Shown piece after piece: positions 1 through 4,889 of a DNA stretch of 5,629 nucleotides. The notes beneath the pieces are model-generated. The model saw only the letters and a program-made list of their open reading frames with translations, was not told the DNA's origin and searched no databases. Each line of letters starts with the position of its first letter. The first letter of the stretch is position 1. The DNA is from Bacteroidota bacterium. GTDB taxonomy: Bacteria > Bacteroidota > Ignavibacteria > Kryptoniales > JAKASW01. Location: contig JAJYJD010000245.1 in NCBI GenBank assembly GCA_021789755.1, forward strand, positions 1 to 5,629, read 5' to 3'. A program made the position numbers and the translations under genes.

Positions 1-1
1 T

Positions 2-85
2 GCGGATCATTTCAAAGGAAGGCTAAGCTCCATTTGCGATGTGACTCCGCGGATCACTGAACTCTTCAAGCAGCACCTTCTCTAA
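2..85 (+). CDS. Possible C-terminal end of an upstream gene (partial)
   Basis: An open frame enters from the left edge and runs 27 codons to a TAA at 83-85. It reads as a plausible mixed hydrophobic/charged protein tail ending in ITELFKQHLL. The other two forward frames stop within 60 bases. The minus strand over the same bases also holds a 41-codon open stretch, so strand and reality are uncertain. I do not recognise the family. If real, it is the last part of a gene lying left of the window, about 117 bases upstream of the SPFH gene. Confidence 0.25.
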   Translation, partial: ADHFKGRLSSICDVTPRITELFKQHLL

Positions 86-158
86 ACCGACTGTTACTGC
101 TCCGAAGCCTTCCATTTCCCATGAGTCTCGCAGCTTTTCGTTCCTTCCCTTGATTCCT

Positions 159-177
159 CGATATTAGAATGATATCG
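159..177 (+). promoter_or_regulatory. Inverted repeat with -10-like core upstream of the SPFH gene
   Basis: Perfect 6-base arms CGATAT (159-164) and ATATCG (172-177) flank a 7-base spacer. The spacer begins with TAGAAT (165-170), five of six matches to a sigma-70 -10 box. No good -35 hexamer lies 16-18 bases upstream. The repeat sits 25 bases before the SPFH start codon, where an operator overlapping a promoter would be expected. A dyad covering a -10 suits a small dimeric regulator such as the RHH protein encoded downstream, but that link is inference. The rest of 86-202 is a pyrimidine-rich leader with no gene I can support. Confidence 0.3.
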
Positions 178-190
178 CAATGATAACATC

Positions 191-196
191 AGGAGG
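191..196 (+). promoter_or_regulatory. Strong ribosome binding site for the SPFH gene
   Basis: A complete AGGAGG ends six bases before the ATG at 203. It fixes the start of the SPFH protein at MNQINEKG. It also shows that the downstream frame, whose first ATG is at 360, is not an independent gene start. Confidence 0.8.
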
Positions 197-202
197 ATTG
201 AA

Positions 203-1079
203 ATGAATCAGATTAATGAAAAGGGAACCTGGCATCTAATCGGGTTTCTGATGGCATTGGTTGAGTTGGCACTGCTTGCATCGTGGATTTACTTGATAGT
301 TCCATACTCGCGCGACATTGAAGGTGGAAAGGAAATTTCAGCCGGCATAGTCTGTCTCGTTGGATTCATTTTCGGTATTAATGGATTTTTCGTTGTGCAG
401 CCTATCGAGGCGCGAGTCCTTTTTTTTCCGGACCTGCTTCGGCAGTCTCAGGAAGTCCGGCTTCTGGTGGTCGAATCCGTTCACCGTTAAGAAGCGTGTA
501 CTTCTGAGGATCCGCAACTTCAACGGTGACAAGCTGAAAGTGAACGACTCGCAGGGAAATCCGATCGAGATCGGGGCCGTCGTTGTCTGGCGTGTTGTGG
601 ATTCCGCGAAGGCTCTTTTCGATGTCGAGAATTATGAGACCTTTGTAGGGATCCAGAGCGAGACGGCTATCAGGGCGCTCGCCACAGTGTACCCTTACGA
701 CTCTCACAAAGAAGAGGGGACTTCGCTTCGCGGCAGTCCGGATGAGATTGCTGATAAACTCCGGCAGGAGGTGCAAAAGAGGCTGCAGGTCGCCGGGGTC
801 GAGGTCATAGAAACCCGCATCAACCATCTCGCCTACGCGACGGAAATCGCACAGGCGATTCTCAGGCGCCAGCAGGCCCAGGCAGTCATCGCCGCAAGGC
901 AGAAAATAGTAGAAGGCGCGGTCGGAATGGTCGACATGGCGATCAAGATGCTGGCGGAGCAGAAAGTGATAAATCTCGACGAGGAGAAGAAGGCAACCAT
1001 GGTGAACAACCTTCTCGTAGCGCTTGTCTCCGAACAGGAAGTCAGCCCGGTGATCAACACGGGTTCACTTTATGCCTGA
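203..1079 (+). pseudogene. SPFH/band-7 domain membrane protein, interrupted by a frameshift
   Basis: This is a stomatin/prohibitin-type SPFH protein, a family that forms oligomeric scaffolds at membranes. Codons 1-73 (203-421) give two hydrophobic segments (about residues 12-33 and 46-63) and then the motif VVQPIEARVL. The rest of the domain continues in another frame from about base 420: SGFWWSNPF, RIRNFNGDKLKVND, GNPIEIGAVVVWRV, TAIRALATVYPYD. It then has an alanine/glutamine-rich helical part and a conserved-looking tail ending in INTGSLYA. The break falls in or beside a run of eight T (420-427). Without a shift, the first frame stops at 488-490 after 95 residues. Adding two T would restore a 292-residue protein and, against my memory of the family, the usual spacing between EARV and GFxWxNPF. 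It could be a real pseudogene, a homopolymer sequencing error, or a gene rescued by slippage. Family assignment is firm; functional state is not. Its stop overlaps the next gene. Confidence 0.85.
420..427 (+). other. T8 homopolymer at the SPFH frameshift
   Basis: Eight consecutive T between CC and CCGG mark the point where the SPFH coding frame moves by +1 base (equivalent to two missing bases). Runs of this length are a common site of read or assembly errors and can also cause RNA polymerase or ribosome slippage. I see no obvious stimulatory hairpin or Shine-Dalgarno element placed around it that would argue for programmed recoding. Confidence 0.8.
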
Positions 1080-1284
1080 GACCATGTCGGAGAAGCAGAA
1101 ATTCCTTCTGCGGATCAGCGATGACCTCTATGCCGCTCTTGAGAAATGGGCGGCTGATGATCTGAGGAGCGTAAACGGCCAGGTCGAGTACTCGCTAACG
1201 GAACCCGCCAGAAAGTCTGGAAGATTGAAGGCGGCTTCGGAGCAAAAACAAAATCCCCCCGCTGCTTCGGATGAAGAATCTTAG
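1072..1284 (+). CDS. Arc-like ribbon-helix-helix DNA-binding protein
   Basis: This is a small 70-residue protein with the layout of an Arc/MetJ-type RHH domain. It has a short strand KFLLRIS (about 10-16), helix A DDLYAALEKWAADDL (17-31), a turn with the typical RSVNGQVEY (32-40), and helix B to about residue 51, followed by a charged, disordered tail. RHH proteins dimerise and bind DNA through the paired strand. The ATG at 1072 overlaps the SPFH stop (ATGCCTGA), suggesting translational coupling. A second ATG at 1084 (MSEKQKF) is equally possible, and neither has a strong ribosome binding site. From memory, SPFH genes of this type are often followed by such an RHH gene, whose helix B usually reads like EYLLREALRKAGR. 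Here S41, T43 and especially P45 depart from that pattern, which may weaken the fold. The target DNA is unknown; autoregulation is a guess. Confidence 0.75.
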   Translation: MPETMSEKQKFLLRISDDLYAALEKWAADDLRSVNGQVEYSLTEPARKSGRLKAASEQKQNPPAASDEES

Positions 1285-1286
1285 AT

Positions 1287-1397
1287 TCAATATTCGGGCA
1301 GCTCTTTCAGGATAGGATACGTCGCTGCTGCGAGAAGCATGTCAACCGGCTCAAAGACATTAAGGCGTCCGGGCTGAAGCTGTAACGAGGAGATCGT
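1287..1397 (-). other. Protein-like open frame after the epimerase stop (possible gene remnant)
   Basis: The 113-base gap between the convergent RHH and epimerase genes contains, in the same minus-strand frame as the epimerase, 36 open codons after its TGA, ending at a TGA at 1289-1287. The translation includes RLNVFEPVDMLLAAATYPI and looks like a real protein tail. It has no upstream start of its own except an internal ATG and no ribosome binding site. Dipeptide epimerases normally end near GLGVVP, so this is not an obvious lost extension. I do not recognise it. It may be a remnant of a deleted gene or chance. Confidence 0.2.
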
Positions 1398-2582
1398 TCA
1401 GGTCAACGGAACCACGCCGAGCCCGGGTTCGTCGTTCAGGACAATTTTCCCTTTATCGTTGGCCGCTCCCTTGAAAGGGTCGTTCGAAATCAACACGTTG
1501 CCGTCGAGGTCGTTCCAGTCGACGAGCGGAGAAATTTGTGCCGCCGCCGTTATGCCGACCGACGATTCAATCATGCAGCCCAGCATTATCTTCATCCTGT
1601 TTACCCGCGCCGCATAAATCATCTTTCTGGCTTTGAGAAGACCGCCGTTCTTCTGCAGTTTGATGTTTATTCCGTCGTATGCGGTCGCCAGTTCGGGTAT
1701 GGAATACATCGAGCTTACTGCTTCGTCCGCTACGATGGGCATTTTCACGCGTTCCCGCAGCCATCTTACGTCGTGGATCTGAGCTGCAGGCATCGGCTGC
1801 TCGATGAGCTCCACGTTCTGCGTGGAGAGCCAGTTTATGCGTTCAAGGGCCTCTTCCTTCGATTTCCAGCCTTCGTTTGCGTCGACCCGCAACGGTTTCT
1901 CCGTAACGCTGCGAACGGCTTTGATTATTTCGTCATCGTTCGGCAAACCGACTTTTATTTTCAGGACCGGGTAGTCGGCAGCTTCCTTCACTTTCTGTAT
2001 TATCACATCCGGAGTGTCGATTCCGATCGTGAATGTGGAAACGGGAGTTCGGCTTTTTTCGCCTCCGAAATATTTGTAGAGCGGGATCCCGACTTTTTTC
2101 CCGATCCAGTCATGCATTGCGATATCGATTGCGGCTTTAGCGCTTGAGTCATGATCTGAAATGGAATCCATGTAGTCGTTAATATATTCAAGCTTGAACG
2201 GGTCGGAGAGTTTTTCTATATCCACCCTCTTGAAGAAATTCTCGACGGTGTCGGACGTCTCATTGTATCGCGCGTTGGGGGACGCCTCACCGTATGCGGC
2301 TATTCCATCCTTTTCAAACTTGACGAGGACAACGGGCACAACGTCTCGTGAGCTTCGCGAAATGGTGAATGTGTGTTTCAGCTTTAGATCATAACGCCAG
2401 AAGTCAAATTTCATTTTTCCATCTTCCTTGATAGATATTTGAGGATTTGAGAAATTATCGCGCGATTTGCTTTCACCCTCCCGGTCTCCGAACGCTTCCA
2501 TCCAGCGGGCGCTTCCGGAAGCCCAAACCTTTGCGACAAACAGCCCTGCGCTGCCGACAGCCACAAATTTTCTGCGGTTCAC
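1398..2582 (-). CDS. Tat-signal dipeptide epimerase (L-Ala-D/L-Glu epimerase family, enolase superfamily)
   Basis: Predicted to interconvert L-Ala-D-Glu and L-Ala-L-Glu, a step in reuse of murein peptides. The catalytic barrel shows the expected residues. The KxK pair is K208/K210 (VLKIKVG). The Mg2+ ligands are D234 (RVDANEGW), E261 (ELIEQP) and D286 (IVADEAV). The opposite lysine is K308 (INIKLQK). The dipeptide-binding DxD is D358/D360 (NDLDGNVLI), followed by SNDPF. The N-terminus MNRRKFVAVGSAGLFVAK is a twin-arginine signal with possible peptidase cleavage near residues 21-25, followed by a linker to about residue 56. The first start available after an in-frame TAG is GTG at 2582, with only a weak GAGA site. 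An internal ATG (M57, base 2414) begins the enzyme domain exactly and has AAGGA 10 bases upstream. The gene lies 10 bases after the NlpC/P60 gene, so the two are almost certainly cotranscribed. Family call is strong; exact dipeptide specificity is inferred from motif and context. Confidence 0.9.
   Translation of the reverse strand: MNRRKFVAVGSAGLFVAKVWASGSARWMEAFGDREGESKSRDNFSNPQISIKEDGKMKFDFWRYDLKLKHTFTISRSSRDVVPVVLVKFEKDGIAAYGEASPNARYNETSDTVENFFKRVDIEKLSDPFKLEYINDYMDSISDHDSSAKAAIDIAMHDWIGKKVGIPLYKYFGGEKSRTPVSTFTIGIDTPDVIIQKVKEAADYPVLKIKVGLPNDDEIIKAVRSVTEKPLRVDANEGWKSKEEALERINWLSTQNVELIEQPMPAAQIHDVRWLRERVKMPIVADEAVSSMYSIPELATAYDGINIKLQKNGGLLKARKMIYAARVNRMKIMLGCMIESSVGITAAAQISPLVDWNDLDGNVLISNDPFKGAANDKGKIVLNDEPGLGVVPLT
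2425..2429 (-). promoter_or_regulatory. Internal ribosome binding site before epimerase Met57
   Basis: Minus-strand AAGGA lies 10 bases upstream of the in-frame ATG at 2414-2412. That ATG would give a 338-residue protein beginning MKFDFWRYDLKLKHTF, the usual start of cytoplasmic dipeptide epimerases. It matches the anti-SD better than anything before the GTG at 2582. It may direct a cytoplasmic form or may be chance in an A/G-rich linker. Confidence 0.35.
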
Positions 2583-2592
2583 ATCCTAATCT

Positions 2593-3765
2593 CTAATTAT
2601 CGCTGCTTTTCTCCAGAAGATTTTCACTCGGAGGAAGAACTCTCTTTGCCTTGACGAACCGGTTCAGTTCATATTGGTCGAAGGCGGTGTCGCTCTTCAA
2701 GAGGCCATTGATCTGAACGCGGTCGGCGGACTGGATGAAATACCCGTCGCCCAAATATATTGCCACATGTACGATCTTTTCCGGTTTCCCGTTCTCTGCC
2801 TTCTTACCGAAGAAAAGGAGATCACCCTTTTTCAGGTTCTCGAAATTCGGACCCGGGTCGACATTCTGTCCCACATGAACCTGTTGACTCGCATCGCGGG
2901 GGAGCCTGATCCCGTTCATTCTGAAGACAGTCTTTGTAAAACCCGAGCAGTCGACACCTTTGGTGCTGGTACCGCCCCACAGATAAGGAAAACCTACCAT
3001 CTTCAAGGCAATTCGTTCGATGCCGTCAGCCGTCGGTTTGTGCTCGGCCATGTATTTGTCGCGATACTCCACATCTTTTGCCGCTATATAGCCGGTCCTT
3101 CCGTCAGGGAGCTGGACCTTGAAGCTCGTGCCTTCTTTGCCGATCGGTACGAGTAGATCAGCCATAACTGCGTCGGAGACCGTGGCACCTTGAGTGCCGG
3201 GGTCGCCGCGGAGAATGGAATAGATCGCGGTAACCATCAATTTCTGTTTTAATTTGTATGCGGCAAGTTCGGAAGAGTCGACGCGAAGGATGATAGCCGG
3301 CTGTGCCCAGCCGAGATAGCGGTCGGCGGACTGGACGAAGAGCCAGCCGTGATGCTTCTTGAAAACCTTGACCGTGTGCCCGAGGAGAAGCTGGCACACC
3401 AGTTCAGATTCATATTTCGGCGAATGATAGAGATTGCCGACGCTTACGTCTACGATCCCGCAGGTGCTGTCGCCCAGGCTGGTCTCGGGGAGCAAAACGA
3501 CAGAATCGATTACAGGTGTTTCTGCCAGTTTGCCGACTTCCGATATCAGAGCTGCCTTTGCCTCGGGATTATCGGTTTCTCCCCGCAGGAGAATCGAGCC
3601 ATTATTGTCAAGAGTGGTGATATTGAAGACCGCAGTTCTGGGATCAGGTGCGAACACAGTTCTCAGCGAGTCGATGGCATTATTTATTTTTACTAGACGC
3701 ACGCCGCTTGTCGTGCAGCTTCCAATTAGTACTGAAATAAACATCAGGAAAAGGATACGCTTCAT
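2593..3765 (-). CDS. Lipoprotein NlpC/P60 endopeptidase with SH3b domains (YkfC-like)
   Basis: Predicted gamma-D-glutamyl-L-diamino acid endopeptidase that trims cell-wall peptides and releases L-Ala-gamma-D-Glu. The ATG at 3765 is chosen because AAGGTGG ends five bases before it; the GTG at 3774 lies inside that site. In the 390-residue product, MKRILFLMF...LIGSC is a lipoprotein signal with lipid-bearing Cys17. Next come a BON-like segment (about 44-92), a first SH3b domain (about 103-162, GWLFVQSADRYLGW), a second SH3b domain (about 178-235), and the NlpC/P60 domain (about 246-377). Visible catalytic residues are Cys273 in VDCSGF and His333 in VHVAIYLGDG. The third position, 12 residues later, is Gln345 (YFIQSADR), where relatives usually have His. 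The Asp-Cys-Ser around the nucleophile agrees with YkfC-type enzymes that recognise a free N-terminal L-Ala. It is followed after 10 bases by the epimerase that would use its product. The BON label is tentative. Confidence 0.9.
   Translation of the reverse strand: MKRILFLMFISVLIGSCTTSGVRLVKINNAIDSLRTVFAPDPRTAVFNITTLDNNGSILLRGETDNPEAKAALISEVGKLAETPVIDSVVLLPETSLGDSTCGIVDVSVGNLYHSPKYESELVCQLLLGHTVKVFKKHHGWLFVQSADRYLGWAQPAIILRVDSSELAAYKLKQKLMVTAIYSILRGDPGTQGATVSDAVMADLLVPIGKEGTSFKVQLPDGRTGYIAAKDVEYRDKYMAEHKPTADGIERIALKMVGFPYLWGGTSTKGVDCSGFTKTVFRMNGIRLPRDASQQVHVGQNVDPGPNFENLKKGDLLFFGKKAENGKPEKIVHVAIYLGDGYFIQSADRVQINGLLKSDTAFDQYELNRFVKAKRVLPPSENLLEKSSDN
2719..2739 (-). repeat. Intragenic 21-base repeat, copy in the NlpC/P60 domain
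   Basis: It matches bases 3319-3339 at 20 of 21 positions, including 17 consecutive identical bases, and the copies lie exactly 600 bases (200 codons) apart in the same frame. This copy encodes FIQSADR (residues 343-349) and includes the third catalytic position. It may reflect local gene conversion or convergent sequence. Confidence 0.7.
3319..3339 (-). repeat. Intragenic 21-base repeat, copy in the first SH3b domain
   Basis: This is the partner of 2719-2739 and encodes FVQSADR (residues 143-149). In related SH3b domains, as I recall them, the segment reads like VQTPDGYIGW. The Gln and Asp are therefore normal here, which makes this the more likely donor if one copy was converted from the other. 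Confidence 0.7.
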
Positions 3766-3770
3766 CGTTG

Positions 3771-3777
3771 CCACCTT
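3771..3777 (-). promoter_or_regulatory. Ribosome binding site of the NlpC/P60 lipoprotein gene
   Basis: Minus-strand AAGGTGG lies five bases before the ATG at 3765. Because it contains the GTG at 3774, it rules against the longer start and gives a normal lipoprotein signal beginning MKRILF. Confidence 0.65.
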
Positions 3778-3791
3778 ATTTGTAACTGTTT

Positions 3792-3820
3792 AAATTAGCA
3801 AATACCTGACCCATTGACAA
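3792..3820 (-). promoter_or_regulatory. Candidate sigma-70-like promoter for the NlpC/P60-epimerase pair
   Basis: On the minus strand, TTGTCA (3820-3815, five of six to the -35 consensus) is separated by 17 bases from TAATTT (3797-3792, only three of six to the -10). The -35 box overlaps a perfect 10-base palindrome GACAATTGTC (3816-3825). Position fits: transcription would start about 20 bases before the lipoprotein ribosome binding site. The weak -10 keeps this tentative, and the pair could instead be read from the kinase gene 128 bases upstream. Confidence 0.3.
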
Positions 3821-3893
3821 TTGTCTTTACCGGTAGGCGTCTCATGGGCGCCGCACGGCGGGTCGAGCCGTATTGATTCGGCGAAACACGAAC

Positions 3894-4739
3894 CTATTTA
3901 TGTTTCTGATCATAATAGAGCGCAGCCGCTCCAAGTATTGCCGCGTTCTGAATTTCTGAGACTTCAATTACAAGATTCGCGACCGATTTGGTGTAGGCAA
4001 AATTCTCCAGCGATGCGCGCATCTCTTTCTTGAAAAGATCGAACGACTTGCTTACTGAGCCGCCGAGGATTATGATTTCGGGATCGACCGAATACATAAC
4101 GACTTTTATGGCTTCACCGAGATTACTGCCGAACTCGTAGAACATTCTTAGCGCTTCTTTGTCGCCCCCGCGCGCTCGTGCGGATAATTCTTCCCCGGTA
4201 GCGTGATATTCGCCGGCGAAAAATTGCCCACTGCAATAATACTCGTAGTTCTTTTCTCTGAAGGGAATCGTACCGAATTCTCCGGCGCCGCAGTTGTTGC
4301 CAGGATAGAGTTTGCCATTGATTATGAGGCCGGCCCCTAAACCGGTGCCGACTATAAGGCCCACAATATTATCGTAATTCTTCCCTTTGCCGAAATACTT
4401 TTCACCGACTGCGAAGCAGTTGGCGTCGTTGTTAACGTAGACCGGTGCTTTGAATCTTCCTTCCAATAACTCTTTCAAATGCACTTCTTTCCATGAAGGA
4501 ATGTTCTGGACATCGTAGACGATTCCCCGCTCCACGTCGACGACGCTCGGAACGCCGACGCCGATTCCGGAGATTGTGCTCCCTGTGAATTTATCTATCA
4601 GATTTGAAATGTCATTTACCACATCAAGCGCATTTCCGGTCTTGCTTATAGGAGTAGACTCAACCTTCACCAGCGAATCGTTCTCAATCAATCCAACCCG
4701 CACGTTGGTCCCGCCCAGATCGACGCCTAAAATTCCCAT
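3894..4739 (-). CDS. ROK-family sugar kinase (glucokinase-like, zinc-site residues absent)
   Basis: Predicted cytoplasmic ATP-dependent kinase of a hexose or amino sugar, 281 residues from the ATG at 4739. GGAGG stands nine bases upstream; a TTG three bases earlier is an alternative start. It has the ATP phosphate loop DLGGTNVRVGL near the N-terminus, the catalytic Asp in VNNDANC (D105), the glycine-rich GTGLGAGLIINGKLYPG, and a second nucleotide-binding segment IIILGGSVS. No helix-turn-helix domain precedes it, so it is a kinase rather than a ROK repressor. The usual ROK GH and CxCGxxGC zinc residues are missing: the segment reads GEFGTIPF and then EYYCSGQFF, with Thr at the His position and one Cys. 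I recall this variant in FCB-group relatives, so it is probably a functional subfamily. It follows the sugar transporter on the same strand, which supports import then phosphorylation. The sugar cannot be named from sequence. Confidence 0.88.
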   Translation of the reverse strand: MGILGVDLGGTNVRVGLIENDSLVKVESTPISKTGNALDVVNDISNLIDKFTGSTISGIGVGVPSVVDVERGIVYDVQNIPSWKEVHLKELLEGRFKAPVYVNNDANCFAVGEKYFGKGKNYDNIVGLIVGTGLGAGLIINGKLYPGNNCGAGEFGTIPFREKNYEYYCSGQFFAGEYHATGEELSARARGGDKEALRMFYEFGSNLGEAIKVVMYSVDPEIIILGGSVSKSFDLFKKEMRASLENFAYTKSVANLVIEVSEIQNAAILGAAALYYDQKHK

Positions 4740-4748
4740 CAAGATTAT

Positions 4749-4753
4749 CCTCC
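4749..4753 (-). promoter_or_regulatory. Ribosome binding site of the ROK kinase gene
   Basis: Minus-strand GGAGG lies 9 bases from the ATG at 4739 and 6 bases from the TTG at 4742. Both are usable distances; I prefer ATG. The choice changes the protein by one residue. Confidence 0.65.
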
Positions 4754-4771
4754 CACAGTGGAAATGAATCT

Positions 4772-4799
4772 TAAACTCTAAATCCTAAATTCTAAAGAC
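4772..4799. repeat. Four tandem degenerate heptads of the form TAAANNC
   Basis: Four consecutive 7-base units all fit TAAANNC on the plus strand: 4772-4778, 4779-4785, 4786-4792 and 4793-4799. They lie in the 150-base gap between the transporter and kinase genes. Short AT-rich heptad arrays like this occur in intergenic spacers of several bacterial groups. The function is unknown. Copy-number change could alter spacing of any promoter here. Confidence 0.6.
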
Positions 4800-4819
4800 A
4801 TTCAAAATCCGAATATCAA
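4789..4819 (-). promoter_or_regulatory. Weak candidate promoter for the ROK kinase gene
   Basis: On the minus strand, TTGATA (4819-4814, five of six) and TAGAAT (4794-4789, five of six) are separated by 19 bases, longer than ideal. The -10 lies within the heptad array. An alternative, TTGCTC with TATAAA 17 bases on, straddles the transporter stop near 4905-4877. The remaining spacer has no recognisable terminator or riboswitch. Confidence 0.25.
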
Positions 4820-4889
4820 AACCCTATTTCGGCCGGCAACTGCCATCCACCAGACAGGAATAGTTAAAGCGGTTCTTTTTATAAGAAAA

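Noticed and set aside
402..827. Long minus-strand open frame of 141 codons under the SPFH gene
   Set aside because: It is antisense to clear SPFH coding sequence, has no recognisable motif or ribosome binding site, and its translation is rich in Arg/Pro/Leu as expected for a shadow frame.
1276..1288. GAATC-TTA-GATTC inverted repeat at the RHH stop codon as a terminator
   Set aside because: The five-base AT-rich stem with a 3-base loop and no U-run is too weak to support a terminator call.
1536..2147. Plus-strand open frame of 203 codons within the epimerase gene
   Set aside because: The opposite strand encodes the conserved barrel with all metal ligands. The plus frame is Cys/Phe/Tyr/His-rich and unlike any family.
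2674..3156. Plus-strand open frame of 160 codons within the NlpC/P60 gene
   Set aside because: It is a shadow of a gene with an intact lipobox and catalytic motifs on the minus strand.
3815..3843. Plus-strand TTGACA as a promoter
   Set aside because: It is a perfect -35 hexamer, but nothing resembling a -10 lies 16-18 bases downstream and no plus-strand gene follows.
3855..3871. ACGGC/GCCGT hairpin after the kinase gene as a terminator
   Set aside because: The stem is only five pairs with a 7-base loop and no T tract follows on the minus strand. Nearby short GC palindromes do not combine into a stable terminator.
3821..4033. Plus-strand open frame of 70 codons across the kinase 3' end
   Set aside because: It overlaps the conserved C-terminus of the ROK kinase on the other strand, lacks a ribosome binding site and matches no family.
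4834..4850. GCCGGC/CTGCC-like inverted segments after the transporter stop as a terminator or riboswitch
   Set aside because: The pairing is short and imperfect with no T tract, and the 150-base spacer is too plain to support a riboswitch.
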